DNA from: Candidatus Aminicenantota bacterium
GTDB taxonomy: Bacteria; Acidobacteriota; UBA6911; RPQK01; JAJDTT01
Length of the DNA: 5,426 nucleotides
Direction: 5' to 3'
Assembly (NCBI GenBank): GCA_026706325.1
Contig: JAPOYZ010000097.1
Span: 1 to 5,426 of the forward strand
Position numbers and translations under genes: made by a program. Position 1 is the stretch's first letter; every line of letters starts with the position of its first letter. The notes beneath the pieces were generated by a model. It searched no databases. It was not told the origin of the DNA and worked only from the letters and a program-made list of their open reading frames with translations. Below, one piece after another: positions 1-5,426 of this stretch.

Positions 1-573
1 GACGGCGATTTCTACGCTCTGGACGCCAAGATGAACTTCGACGACAACGCGCTCTACCGCCATCCCGAGATACGGGAGCTGCGCGACTATCACGAAGAGG
101 AGCCGCTGGAGATCCTGGCCCACCGTTCCGGCCTGAACTACATCAAGCTGGACGGCAGCGTCGGCTGCATGGTCAACGGCGCCGGTCTGGCCATGGCCAC
201 CATGGACATCATCAAGTTGGCCGGCGGCAACCCGGCCAACTTTCTGGACGTGGGGGGCGGAGCCAGCGTCGAGCAGGTGAAGACGGCGTTCGAGATCCTG
301 ATTTCCGACCCCAGCGTCCGCTCCGTGCTGATCAACATTTTCGGTGGAATCATGCGCTGTGACACGCTGGCCGAGGGCGTGGTCCAAGCCGCGCGGGAAG
401 TGGGTGTCGGCGTTCCGGTGGTGGTGCGGCTGGAAGGGACCAACGTCGAGCGGGGCCGGGAGATCCTCCGCGACTCGGGTCTGGATTTCGAAGTCGCGTA
501 TGGTATGCAGGATGCAGCCGAGAAGGTGTGTCGCCTGGCCGGCGAGGCTGCCCCGTCAACGGAGAATAATTGA
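1..573 (+). CDS. sucC: Succinate-CoA ligase (ADP/GDP-forming) subunit beta, 3' part
   Basis: Beta subunit of succinyl-CoA synthetase, which with SucD interconverts succinyl-CoA plus NDP plus phosphate and succinate plus CoA plus NTP in the cytoplasmic TCA cycle. The reading frame is open from base 1, so the gene is cut by the window edge. The 190 visible residues match the second half of a family usually near 390 aa, from the end of the ATP-grasp domain through the C-terminal ligase domain. Visible landmarks are the ALD strand whose Asp8 (bases 22-24) corresponds to a Mg2+ ligand (Asp213 in E. coli), NFDDNALYRHPEI, LNYIKLDGSVGCMVNGAGLA, NFLDVGGGAS, the NIFGGIMRCD loop and VVVRLEGTNVE. The N-terminal nucleotide-binding part is outside the window, so ATP versus GTP preference cannot be judged. 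The TGA stop touches the GTG start of sucD, which suggests co-translation. Identification is secure. Confidence 0.97.
   Translation, partial: DGDFYALDAKMNFDDNALYRHPEIRELRDYHEEEPLEILAHRSGLNYIKLDGSVGCMVNGAGLAMATMDIIKLAGGNPANFLDVGGGASVEQVKTAFEILISDPSVRSVLINIFGGIMRCDTLAEGVVQAAREVGVGVPVVVRLEGTNVERGREILRDSGLDFEVAYGMQDAAEKVCRLAGEAAPSTENN
561..565 (+). promoter_or_regulatory. Ribosome binding site of sucD
   Basis: GGAGA lies inside the last codons of sucC, 8 nt before the GTG at 574. It supports GTG 574 as the sucD start even though there is no intergenic space. The resulting N-terminus (MSIWVDSTTRVVVQGITG) has the usual SucD length and pattern. Confidence 0.7.
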
Positions 574-1443
574 GTGTCAATCTGGGTGGATTCGACGACC
601 CGAGTCGTGGTTCAGGGCATCACGGGCCGTGAGGGCAGCTTTCACGCGGCCCAGTGCCGCAGCTACGGCACGCAGGTGGTCGCCGGCGTCACTCCCGGCA
701 AGGGAGGCTCCCGGCAGGACGGCCTTCCCGTCTACAACACGGTCCGGGAAGCTGCCGCCAGGGAGGAAGCCAACGCCAGCGTGATCTTCGTGCCGCCCCC
801 CTTTGCGGCCGACGCCATTCTGGAGGCGGCGGACGCCGGCCTGGAACTGGTGGTCTGCATCACCGAGGGGATCCCGGCGCGGGACATGCTGCAGGTCTGC
901 AACTTCGTCAGAGGCCGAAAGACACGCCTCATCGGTCCCAACTGTCCCGGCATCATTTCTCCCGGCCAGTGCAAGATCGGGATCATGCCGGGGCACATCC
1001 ACCGTCCCGGAAGGGTGGGATGCATTTCCCGGAGCGGCACCCTGACCTATGAGGCGGTGGACCAGCTCACCTCCCGGGGCATCGGGCAGAGCACCTGCAT
1101 CGGGATCGGAGGCGATCCTCTCATCGGGACCGGGTTCATCGACGCCCTGGAAGCCTTCGGCAAAGACCCGGATACGGACGCGGTGGTCCTGATCGGAGAA
1201 ATCGGCGGCACCGCGGAAGAAGAGGCGGCGGAATACATCAGGGACCACTTCCGAAAACCGGTGGTCGGTTTCATCGCCGGCCAGACGGCGCCCCCGGGCC
1301 GCCGCATGGGCCACGCCGGCGCCATCATCTCCCAGGGGAAGGGAACGGCGGCGGAAAAGATGGAGACGATGCGGCGTTGCGGCGTTCGCGTGTTGGAGAG
1401 TCCGGCCCAGATCGGCGCCGCCATGGAGGAAGCCCTGGGATGA
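574..1443 (+). CDS. sucD: Succinate-CoA ligase (ADP/GDP-forming) subunit alpha
   Basis: Alpha subunit of succinyl-CoA synthetase. It binds CoA and carries the histidine that is transiently phosphorylated during NTP synthesis. The 289 residues match the usual length (about 290). An N-terminal Rossmann-type CoA-binding domain starts with VVVQGITGREGSFH (residues 11-24), followed by FVPPPFAADAI (72-82), ITEGIP (96-101) and GPNCPGII (121-128). The C-terminal ligase domain has the SRSGTLTYE segment (152-160), GIGGDP (177-182), GEIGG (208-212) and GRRMGHAGAII (242-252). His247 (bases 1312-1314) is the expected phosphohistidine, equivalent to His246 of E. coli. The start is GTG, directly after the sucC stop. 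The end overlaps the ndk start codon by 4 bp (ATGA). All expected catalytic features are present, and the assignment over related acyl-CoA ligases is strengthened by the adjacent sucC. Confidence 0.97.
   Translation: MSIWVDSTTRVVVQGITGREGSFHAAQCRSYGTQVVAGVTPGKGGSRQDGLPVYNTVREAAAREEANASVIFVPPPFAADAILEAADAGLELVVCITEGIPARDMLQVCNFVRGRKTRLIGPNCPGIISPGQCKIGIMPGHIHRPGRVGCISRSGTLTYEAVDQLTSRGIGQSTCIGIGGDPLIGTGFIDALEAFGKDPDTDAVVLIGEIGGTAEEEAAEYIRDHFRKPVVGFIAGQTAPPGRRMGHAGAIISQGKGTAAEKMETMRRCGVRVLESPAQIGAAMEEALG
1425..1430 (+). promoter_or_regulatory. Ribosome binding site of ndk
   Basis: GGAGGA sits within the last sucD codons, 9 nt before ATG 1440. It settles the ndk start: the same frame is open further upstream to an ATG at 1377, but that would add 21 residues unlike any Ndk N-terminus. 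The start at 1440 gives the canonical short leader before the GIVKPDAV strand. Confidence 0.8.
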
Positions 1444-1859
1444 ACCAGTCCACTCTGGGCATCGTGAAGCCGGACGCGGTGAAGACCGGGTCGCTGGGCG
1501 CCATTCTGAAACGGCTCGAGGCAGGCGGTCTGACTGTGGCCGGCCTGAAGATGGTTCACCTGACCCGCGAGCTGGCGCAGGGATTCTACGCGGTGCACCG
1601 CGACCGCCCCTTTTTCGACAGTTTGACGGACTTCATGTCCGAGGGGCCGTGCGTGGTCATGGTTCTCAAGGGGGAAAACGCCATCGATCGCTGGCGGGCC
1701 TTGATGGGCGCCACCGACCCGGGCCAGGCCGGCGAGGGCACGATCCGGAAGGACTTCGGCCAGAACATCGAACGCAACGCCGTTCACGGCTCCGACAGCC
1801 CCGAATCGGCGAACTTCGAGATCGCTTACTTCTTCAACGCTCTGGAACTCTCCGGGTAG
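1440..1859 (+). CDS. ndk: Nucleoside diphosphate kinase
   Basis: Ndk transfers the gamma-phosphate between nucleoside triphosphates and diphosphates through a phosphohistidine, balancing NTP and dNTP pools. The 139 residues match the usual bacterial length (about 135-145). Landmarks are GIVKPDAV (7-14, with the phosphate-contacting Lys10), Tyr50 and the HRDRPFF segment (53-59), GPCVVMVLKGENAI (69-82), the MGATDP loop (89-94), GTIRKDFG (100-107) and the signature NAVHGSDS (113-120). His116 (bases 1785-1787) is the catalytic histidine. The start codon overlaps the sucD stop (ATGA), implying translational coupling. This context suits an enzyme that redistributes the NTP made by SucCD. A complex of Ndk with succinyl-CoA synthetase has been reported in Pseudomonas; whether that holds here is inference. 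Nothing in the protein looks abnormal. Confidence 0.97.
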   Translation: MNQSTLGIVKPDAVKTGSLGAILKRLEAGGLTVAGLKMVHLTRELAQGFYAVHRDRPFFDSLTDFMSEGPCVVMVLKGENAIDRWRALMGATDPGQAGEGTIRKDFGQNIERNAVHGSDSPESANFEIAYFFNALELSG

Positions 1860-1865
1860 GCCCCC

Positions 1866-2087
1866 ATGTTCCAAGACCTGGGAAAAGTCCTGATCTTCCT
1901 GGGACTGGCCCTGGCGGCGGCCGGATTGTTGCTGACCTGGATGCCGTCGCTGAGGCTGGGACGCCTTCCGGGGGACTTGCACATCCGGCGGGAAAACTGG
2001 AGCCTCCACTTTCCCGTCGTCACCTGCCTGCTGGTCAGCGTCGCCCTGACTCTCGTCTACTGGCTGATCCAGTGGTTCCGCCGCTAG
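1866..2087 (+). CDS. DUF2905-type small membrane protein
   Basis: A 73-residue protein of unknown function that resembles the DUF2905 family by length and pattern. It has two predicted transmembrane helices, about residues 8-26 (rich in Leu, Ala and Gly) and 50-70. They are joined by a short polar loop containing the family-like LGRLPGDLHIRREN segment (31-44), followed by the FPVVTC entry into helix 2 (49-54). The C-terminus is basic (RR), suggesting it stays on the cytoplasmic side. There is no signal peptide and no catalytic motif. The gene begins 6 nt after the ndk stop and ends 6 nt before the next gene. It lacks a strong Shine-Dalgarno sequence (only GGGTAGG overlapping the ndk stop), so translation probably depends on coupling. 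Family recognition is from memory of the pattern. No function can be given. Confidence 0.85.
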   Translation: MFQDLGKVLIFLGLALAAAGLLLTWMPSLRLGRLPGDLHIRRENWSLHFPVVTCLLVSVALTLVYWLIQWFRR

Positions 2088-2093
2088 TCTGCC

Positions 2094-3113
2094 ATGCCTT
2101 CCGGCGGGACCATGACCTTCGCCCGGTTCATGGAGCTCTGCCTCTATGATCCGGAAGAAGGCTATTACCGGCGTGGGGCCAAGGTCTTCGGTCCCCGCGG
2201 AGACTTCTACACGTCTCCCTATACCCATCCGCTGTTCGCCCGGATCCTGGGAGACGCCCTGGCCGGGTATCTGTCCCGCCTGGACGGGGATGGACCCTTG
2301 GACCTCGTCGAACTGGGCGCCGGCGAGGGGATTCTGGGAAAGGGCGTGCTGGATCGGCTGGAGAACCGGCATCCCGGGATCTTCGCGCGCGTCCGATACC
2401 GGGGCGTGGAGTTTGGAGGCGCCGGCCTGCCGGAGCGAATCCACGGCGCCGTCTTCTCCAACGAACTCTTCGACGCGCTGCCGGTGCACCGGGTGCGGGT
2501 GGCCCAATCCGGATTGAAGGAGATCTTCGTCCGCCTGGGCGAACCTGTTGCCGAGGTGGAGGGAGAGCTCTCCGACCCGCGCATTTTGGAATACATGCGG
2601 CTCGGATTCCCCCGTTGGCGGGAGGGATGCGCCTACGAGGCGAATCTCCGGATGGTGGAGATCCTGGAAGACCTGGACCGCCGCATCCATCGGGGTTTCG
2701 TCCTCACCCTGGATTACGGATTCGAGGCGTCCGAATACGAGGCCATGGACCGGAGGGACGGCACGTTGCTCTGCTACCATCGCCACCGGGTTCATTCCGA
2801 CCCCTACATCAATCTGGGCCGCCAGGACCTGACCTCCCACGTCAATTTTCGCGTGTTCCGCAAGACGGCTGCGCGCCTGGGCTGGACCAACCGTCCGCTT
2901 CTCATCCAGCGCCGGTTCCTGATGAAATGGGGCCTGGAGGCCCGCTTGCTGGAAGAGGAGAAGAGGGGCATCCTGCGGGCGGATAGAGTGGGGGATCGGC
3001 TCGGAATCAAGGCCCTCCTGGCGCCGGGGGGAATCTCCGACACGCTCAAGGTGCAGGTGCAGGCGGTCCGCCTCCCGGCGGCAGGCGGCAGCTTCGGAAC
3101 AAGCGGGATCTGA
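2094..3113 (+). CDS. MidA/NDUFAF7-family class I SAM-dependent methyltransferase
   Basis: A 339-residue protein of the MidA/NDUFAF7 family (formerly DUF185). The mitochondrial member methylates an arginine of the complex I subunit NDUFS2; bacterial substrates are unproven. Family landmarks are FMELCLYDPEEGYY (12-25), GDFYTSP (36-42), the SAM-binding motif I LVELGAGEG (71-79), FSNELFDALPVHRV (121-134), the LTLDYGF strand (204-210), GTLLCYHRHR (223-232), QDLTSHVNF (244-252) and the terminal SDTLKVQVQ strand (315-323). It is at the short end of the family (about 350-420 aa), and the segment around residues 103-120 seems to lack a helix normally found between the VE of strand 2 and the NE-DALP motif. 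The start is ATG 2094, 6 nt after the previous stop. ATG 2112 is the only close alternative, but it would remove GG before the TMTFARFM block, where relatives have GPIT. No clear ribosome site precedes it. Confidence 0.9.
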   Translation: MPSGGTMTFARFMELCLYDPEEGYYRRGAKVFGPRGDFYTSPYTHPLFARILGDALAGYLSRLDGDGPLDLVELGAGEGILGKGVLDRLENRHPGIFARVRYRGVEFGGAGLPERIHGAVFSNELFDALPVHRVRVAQSGLKEIFVRLGEPVAEVEGELSDPRILEYMRLGFPRWREGCAYEANLRMVEILEDLDRRIHRGFVLTLDYGFEASEYEAMDRRDGTLLCYHRHRVHSDPYINLGRQDLTSHVNFRVFRKTAARLGWTNRPLLIQRRFLMKWGLEARLLEEEKRGILRADRVGDRLGIKALLAPGGISDTLKVQVQAVRLPAAGGSFGTSGI

Positions 3114-3119
3114 TACAAT
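3111..3119 (+). promoter_or_regulatory. Possible extended -10 promoter for ypdA
   Basis: TGATACAAT is an extended -10 element (TGn plus TACAAT, one mismatch from TATAAT). It overlaps the stop codon of the methyltransferase gene. No good -35 is seen 16-18 nt upstream. If used, transcription would begin near 3126 and read through the antisense strand of the tRNA gene before reaching ypdA at 3266. It is the best + strand candidate between the two genes but rests on a single hexamer. Confidence 0.3.
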
Positions 3120-3153
3120 CCGGTTTCCGAGCCGGAGGTTGCCAGGGAGGGGA

Positions 3154-3230
3154 TGGTGGGCGATACCGGATTCGAACCAGTGACCTCCGCCGTGTGAAGA
3201 CGGCGCTCTAACCAGCTGAGCTAATCGCCC
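3154..3230 (-). tRNA. tRNA-Val (anticodon CAC)
   Basis: Reading the - strand from 3230 to 3154 gives a complete 77-nt cloverleaf. The 7-bp acceptor stem GGGCGAT/ATCGCCC is perfect. The D arm is GCTC/GAGC with loop AGCTGGTTA. The anticodon stem is CCGTC/GGCGG, including one T-G pair, with loop TTCACAC. The T arm is ACTGG/CCGGT with loop TTCGAAT, followed by discriminator A and an encoded CCA (3154-3156). The anticodon is CAC at 3194-3196, which reads GTG valine codons, frequent in this GC-rich genome. The gene stands alone between two + strand protein genes and is transcribed against them. No strong terminator is visible beyond its 3' end. Confidence 0.97.
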
Positions 3231-3244
3231 GAAACAGGAAATTC

Positions 3245-3274
3245 ATTCTAGAAAGTCGTGTCGAAGTGAGTCAA
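3245..3274 (-). promoter_or_regulatory. Sigma70-like promoter of tRNA-Val
   Basis: On the - strand TTGACT (3274-3269) is followed, after an 18-nt spacer, by TAGAAT (3250-3245). Each hexamer is one base from the bacterial consensus. Transcription would start near 3238, leaving a short leader of about 7 nt before the mature tRNA 5' end at 3230. The -35 box coincides with codons 2-3 of ypdA and the spacer contains the ypdA GTG start, so the two divergent units share this DNA. Confidence 0.72.
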
Positions 3275-4264
3275 CTACTGGACCTGATCATCATCGGAGC
3301 CGGACCCGCGGGTCTGGCCTGCGCCATCGAAGCCCGGAAACGGGATCTGGATTTCTGGGTGGTGGAGCGAGGCTGCCTCGTCAACTCCATCTACAGATAT
3401 CCGGTCAACATGACCTTTTTCACCACGGCCGATCTCCTGGAAATCGGCGACGTGCCCATGATCATCTCCGCCGACAAGCCCAAGCGGGTCGACGGCCTCA
3501 AGTACTATCGGCGCGTCGTGGAGCACTACCAGCTTCCCATTCGGGACTACGAGGAGGTTCTCACCGTCCAGGGAAGTCTGGGGGACTTCATGGTGAATAC
3601 CCGGGACCGGCTGGGAAACTCGCACGACTATCACACCCGCCGGATCGTGGTGGCCACGGGCTACTACGACAATCCCAACCTGCTGGGAATTCCCGGAGAG
3701 GACCTGCCCAAAGTCAGCCACTACTACACCGATCCCCACCCCTACTACGGCAAGAACGTGGCCATCATCGGGGGAAACAACTCCGCCGCCGAGGCGGCCT
3801 TGGAACTGTTCCGCAGCGGATCGAACGTGACGTTGATTCACCGGGGCGAGCGCATGGGAAGGAAGATCAAGTATTGGGTCCTTCCCGACATCGAGAACCG
3901 GATCAAGAACGGAGAGATCCCGGCTCTCCTGTCCAGCCGCGTGGTGGAGATCCGGCCCCGGCAGATCGTGGTCGAAACCCCCGGCGGAATCGTGGAGCTG
4001 GACAACGACTTCGTCCTGGCCATGACCGGCTATCATCCCGACTCCGATTTCTTGCGGCAGATGGGAGTCCGGGTCGAATCCGAGACGCACATTCCCGACC
4101 ACGACCCCGAGACCCTGGAAACCAACGTCGCCGGCATCTATCTGGCCGGTTCCATCTGCGCCGGCAAGATGACGAACCGCATCTTCATCGAGAACGGACG
4201 CTTCCACGGCGGCCAGATCTTCCGCCACTGGAAGTTTCCCGCACCGGCGGCGACCGCGGACTGA
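3266..4264 (+). CDS. ypdA: YpdA-like FAD/NAD(P)-dependent oxidoreductase (putative bacillithiol disulfide reductase)
   Basis: A 332-residue flavoprotein of the thioredoxin-reductase-like fold. Its closest recognisable family is YpdA (Bdr), which in Firmicutes reduces bacillithiol disulfide with NADPH. An N-terminal FAD-binding motif IIIGAGPAG (8-16) is followed by the YpdA-type segment GCLVNSIYRYPVNMTFF (36-52) and LLEIGDVP (57-64). Then come VVATGYYDNP (128-137), a second dinucleotide-binding motif AIIGGNNSAAEAAL (166-179) for NAD(P)H, LAMTGYHPD (251-259) and the FAD-contacting VAGIYLAGS (288-296). No CxxC redox pair typical of thioredoxin reductase is present. Ala15 occupies the place of the Cys14 reported as essential in Staphylococcus YpdA; Cys37 is retained. 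The start is GTG 3266, placed by the Rossmann strand close behind it; only a weak GAAAG lies upstream. No bacillithiol synthesis gene is in the window, so substrate is inferred from family alone. Confidence 0.88.
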   Translation: MSQLLDLIIIGAGPAGLACAIEARKRDLDFWVVERGCLVNSIYRYPVNMTFFTTADLLEIGDVPMIISADKPKRVDGLKYYRRVVEHYQLPIRDYEEVLTVQGSLGDFMVNTRDRLGNSHDYHTRRIVVATGYYDNPNLLGIPGEDLPKVSHYYTDPHPYYGKNVAIIGGNNSAAEAALELFRSGSNVTLIHRGERMGRKIKYWVLPDIENRIKNGEIPALLSSRVVEIRPRQIVVETPGGIVELDNDFVLAMTGYHPDSDFLRQMGVRVESETHIPDHDPETLETNVAGIYLAGSICAGKMTNRIFIENGRFHGGQIFRHWKFPAPAATAD

Positions 4265-4295
4265 CCGCCGTCCCAACTTCACTCGACCCAAGCCG

Positions 4296-5426
4296 ATGCA
4301 GCGTAGCCGTTTCCGAGTGGCCATCGTGGGGCGGCCCAACGTCGGGAAATCCACACTTTTCAATCGGCTGACCCGGACCCGCCGAGCCTTGGTGGACCGC
4401 CGTCCGGGAATGACCCGGGACCGGATCTGCGGGATGGCCGAATGGAGCGGCCGGACTTTCGAAGTCATGGACACGGGCGGAATCACTCCGGGGGACCGGG
4501 AACATATTCCGGAGCAGGTTCTTCGGCAGGTGGAAGTCGCCATCGGGGAAGCGGACCTCATCCTCCTGGTAGTCGACGTGCGCGACGGCCTGCAGCCCCT
4601 GGACGAGAGTCTGAGCTCCATGCTGAGAGCCCGTGGCCGGGAGCCGGTGCTGGTAGTGAACAAGGTGGAGACTCTCCGCATGGAAACGGAGGCGTTCCAG
4701 TTCCACTCCCTGGGACTGAGGCATCTTTTTCCGATTTCCGCCGAGCACAACCTGCAAATGGAGCCCTTGGTCGGGGAGATCCTGAGCCGCCTGCCCGATG
4801 CGGCTCCCGGCGCCTCGGAAGCCGAGGAAATCCGGGTCGCCATCGTGGGGCGCCCCAACGTGGGCAAGTCTTCCCTGCTGAACCGGATCGTGGGTGAGGA
4901 ACGCTCGATCGTGACCTCGATTCCGGGCACGACCCGGGACGCCGTGGACACGCTGGTTCGCGTGGGGGCTCAGGCGTACCGGTTCGTGGACACCGCGGGC
5001 ATTCGCAGAAAGAGCAAGACGGTGGAGATCGCCGAAAAGCTGAGCGTGGTCATGGCCCGCAAGAACCTGGAACGGGCCGACGTGGCGCTCCTGGTGCTGG
5101 ATGCCTCCGAACCCCCCACCACTCTCGACGCAATCATCGGCAGGTACGCCCAGGACGCGGGCGTCTCCATTCTGATTACGGTCAACAAGTCCGACCTGAT
5201 GCCCTCCGATCCGGAAACTCGCGCTGCCATGACCGCGGCCTACCGGGACCGGATGCGGGCCCTGGTCTTCGCGCCGCTGGCTTTCGTGTCGGCCAAGACG
5301 GGAAGCGGCGTCTCCAAGATCTTCTCCCGGGTGGACCGGGCCTACGAGGGCCGGATGATCCGGGTCGGAACTTCCGAGCTGAACGTCTACCTGGAACGGT
5401 ACGTGGCCGCCGCTCTGACCCCCGAG
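4296..5426 (+). CDS. der: Ribosome-associated GTPase Der (EngA), 5' part
   Basis: Der is a tandem-domain GTPase needed for 50S ribosomal subunit maturation. The frame is open from ATG 4296 to the window end: 377 residues of a protein usually about 440-460 aa. GTPase domain 1 has GRPNVGKS (12-19), PGMTRDR (37-43), DTGG (59-62), NKVE (122-125) and SAEH (148-151). Domain 2 has GRPNVGKS (185-192), PGTTRD (210-215), DTAGIRRKSK (232-241), NKSD (297-300) and SAKTG (332-336). The C-terminal KH-like domain begins near residue 350 and is cut off. Domain 1 has Glu125 where NKxD is standard. The start lies 31 nt after the ypdA stop with no clear Shine-Dalgarno; it is the only start codon before the first GTPase motif that keeps the beta-1 strand whole. 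The gene may be co-transcribed with ypdA. Confidence 0.97.
   Translation, partial: MQRSRFRVAIVGRPNVGKSTLFNRLTRTRRALVDRRPGMTRDRICGMAEWSGRTFEVMDTGGITPGDREHIPEQVLRQVEVAIGEADLILLVVDVRDGLQPLDESLSSMLRARGREPVLVVNKVETLRMETEAFQFHSLGLRHLFPISAEHNLQMEPLVGEILSRLPDAAPGASEAEEIRVAIVGRPNVGKSSLLNRIVGEERSIVTSIPGTTRDAVDTLVRVGAQAYRFVDTAGIRRKSKTVEIAEKLSVVMARKNLERADVALLVLDASEPPTTLDAIIGRYAQDAGVSILITVNKSDLMPSDPETRAAMTAAYRDRMRALVFAPLAFVSAKTGSGVSKIFSRVDRAYEGRMIRVGTSELNVYLERYVAAALTPE

Noticed and set aside
1047..2840. Very long open frame of 597 codons on the - strand, opposite sucD, ndk, the DUF2905-like gene and the methyltransferase gene.
   Set aside because: It crosses four clearly identified + strand genes and the boundaries between them, its translation resembles no family, and stop-poor antisense frames are expected in GC-rich coding DNA.
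3061..3073. Perfect 13-bp palindrome AGGCGGTCCGCCT near the end of the methyltransferase gene.
   Set aside because: It lies in GC-rich coding sequence, is not repeated elsewhere in the window, and is short enough to arise by chance.
3119..3136. Inverted repeat TCCGG/CCGGA with an 8-nt loop, between the methyltransferase gene and tRNA-Val, as a terminator.
   Set aside because: The stem is only 5 bp. On the + strand no T-run follows; on the - strand it is followed by TTGTAT, too weak to call a terminator for the tRNA with confidence.
3154..3230. tRNA gene as an integration site for a mobile element.
   Set aside because: No integrase gene and no repeated copy of the tRNA 3' end is seen in the window; flanking genes are ordinary housekeeping genes.
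4317..4869. Near-repeat of about 30 bases (4317-4346 and 4835-4864) that could look like a duplication.
   Set aside because: Both copies encode the AIVGRPNVGKS P-loops of the two GTPase domains, which is the normal architecture of Der.
3275..4951. Second long - strand open frame of 558 codons opposite ypdA and der.
   Set aside because: Same compositional shadow: it spans two well-supported + strand genes and their gap, and its translation is low in recognisable motifs and rich in Arg, Gly and Ser.

Overview
The window is a GC-rich, densely coding bacterial chromosome segment carrying core-metabolism and housekeeping genes. All protein genes are on the + strand and one tRNA gene is on the - strand. 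The mix of sucCD, ndk, a MidA-type methyltransferase, a YpdA-type flavoprotein and der, with its GC-rich codon use, fits Acidobacteriota. That placement is an inference from protein character and gene content. I see no insertion sequence, phage gene, CRISPR array or other mobile element.

Layout. Bases 1-573 hold the 3' half of sucC (succinyl-CoA synthetase beta subunit). sucD (alpha subunit, 574-1443, GTG start) abuts the sucC stop codon. ndk (nucleoside diphosphate kinase, 1440-1859) overlaps sucD by 4 bp. A 73-residue two-helix membrane protein of the DUF2905 type (1866-2087) and a MidA/NDUFAF7-like methyltransferase (2094-3113) follow at 6-nt spacings. These five genes look like one co-transcribed unit. 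After it comes tRNA-Val(CAC) on the - strand (3154-3230), with a good sigma70-like promoter whose -35 box lies inside the first codons of the next gene. That gene is a YpdA-like FAD/NAD(P) oxidoreductase (3266-4264). der, a tandem-GTPase ribosome assembly factor, starts at 4296 and runs off the right edge.

How the genes fit together. SucCD performs substrate-level phosphorylation in the TCA cycle and Ndk equilibrates the resulting nucleoside triphosphates, so their tight coupling makes sense. MidA-family proteins are linked to respiratory complex I, which fits energy metabolism. YpdA relatives are linked to bacillithiol disulfide reduction. Der acts in 50S ribosome assembly.

The window is mostly ordinary. 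The points worth a second look are small: a YpdA homologue without the N-terminal Cys of the characterised Firmicutes enzymes, a MidA homologue that seems to lack a block after beta-strand 2 of its methyltransferase fold, an NKxE instead of NKxD motif in the first GTPase domain of Der, and the overlapping divergent control region between tRNA-Val and ypdA. I found no convincing new biological system.
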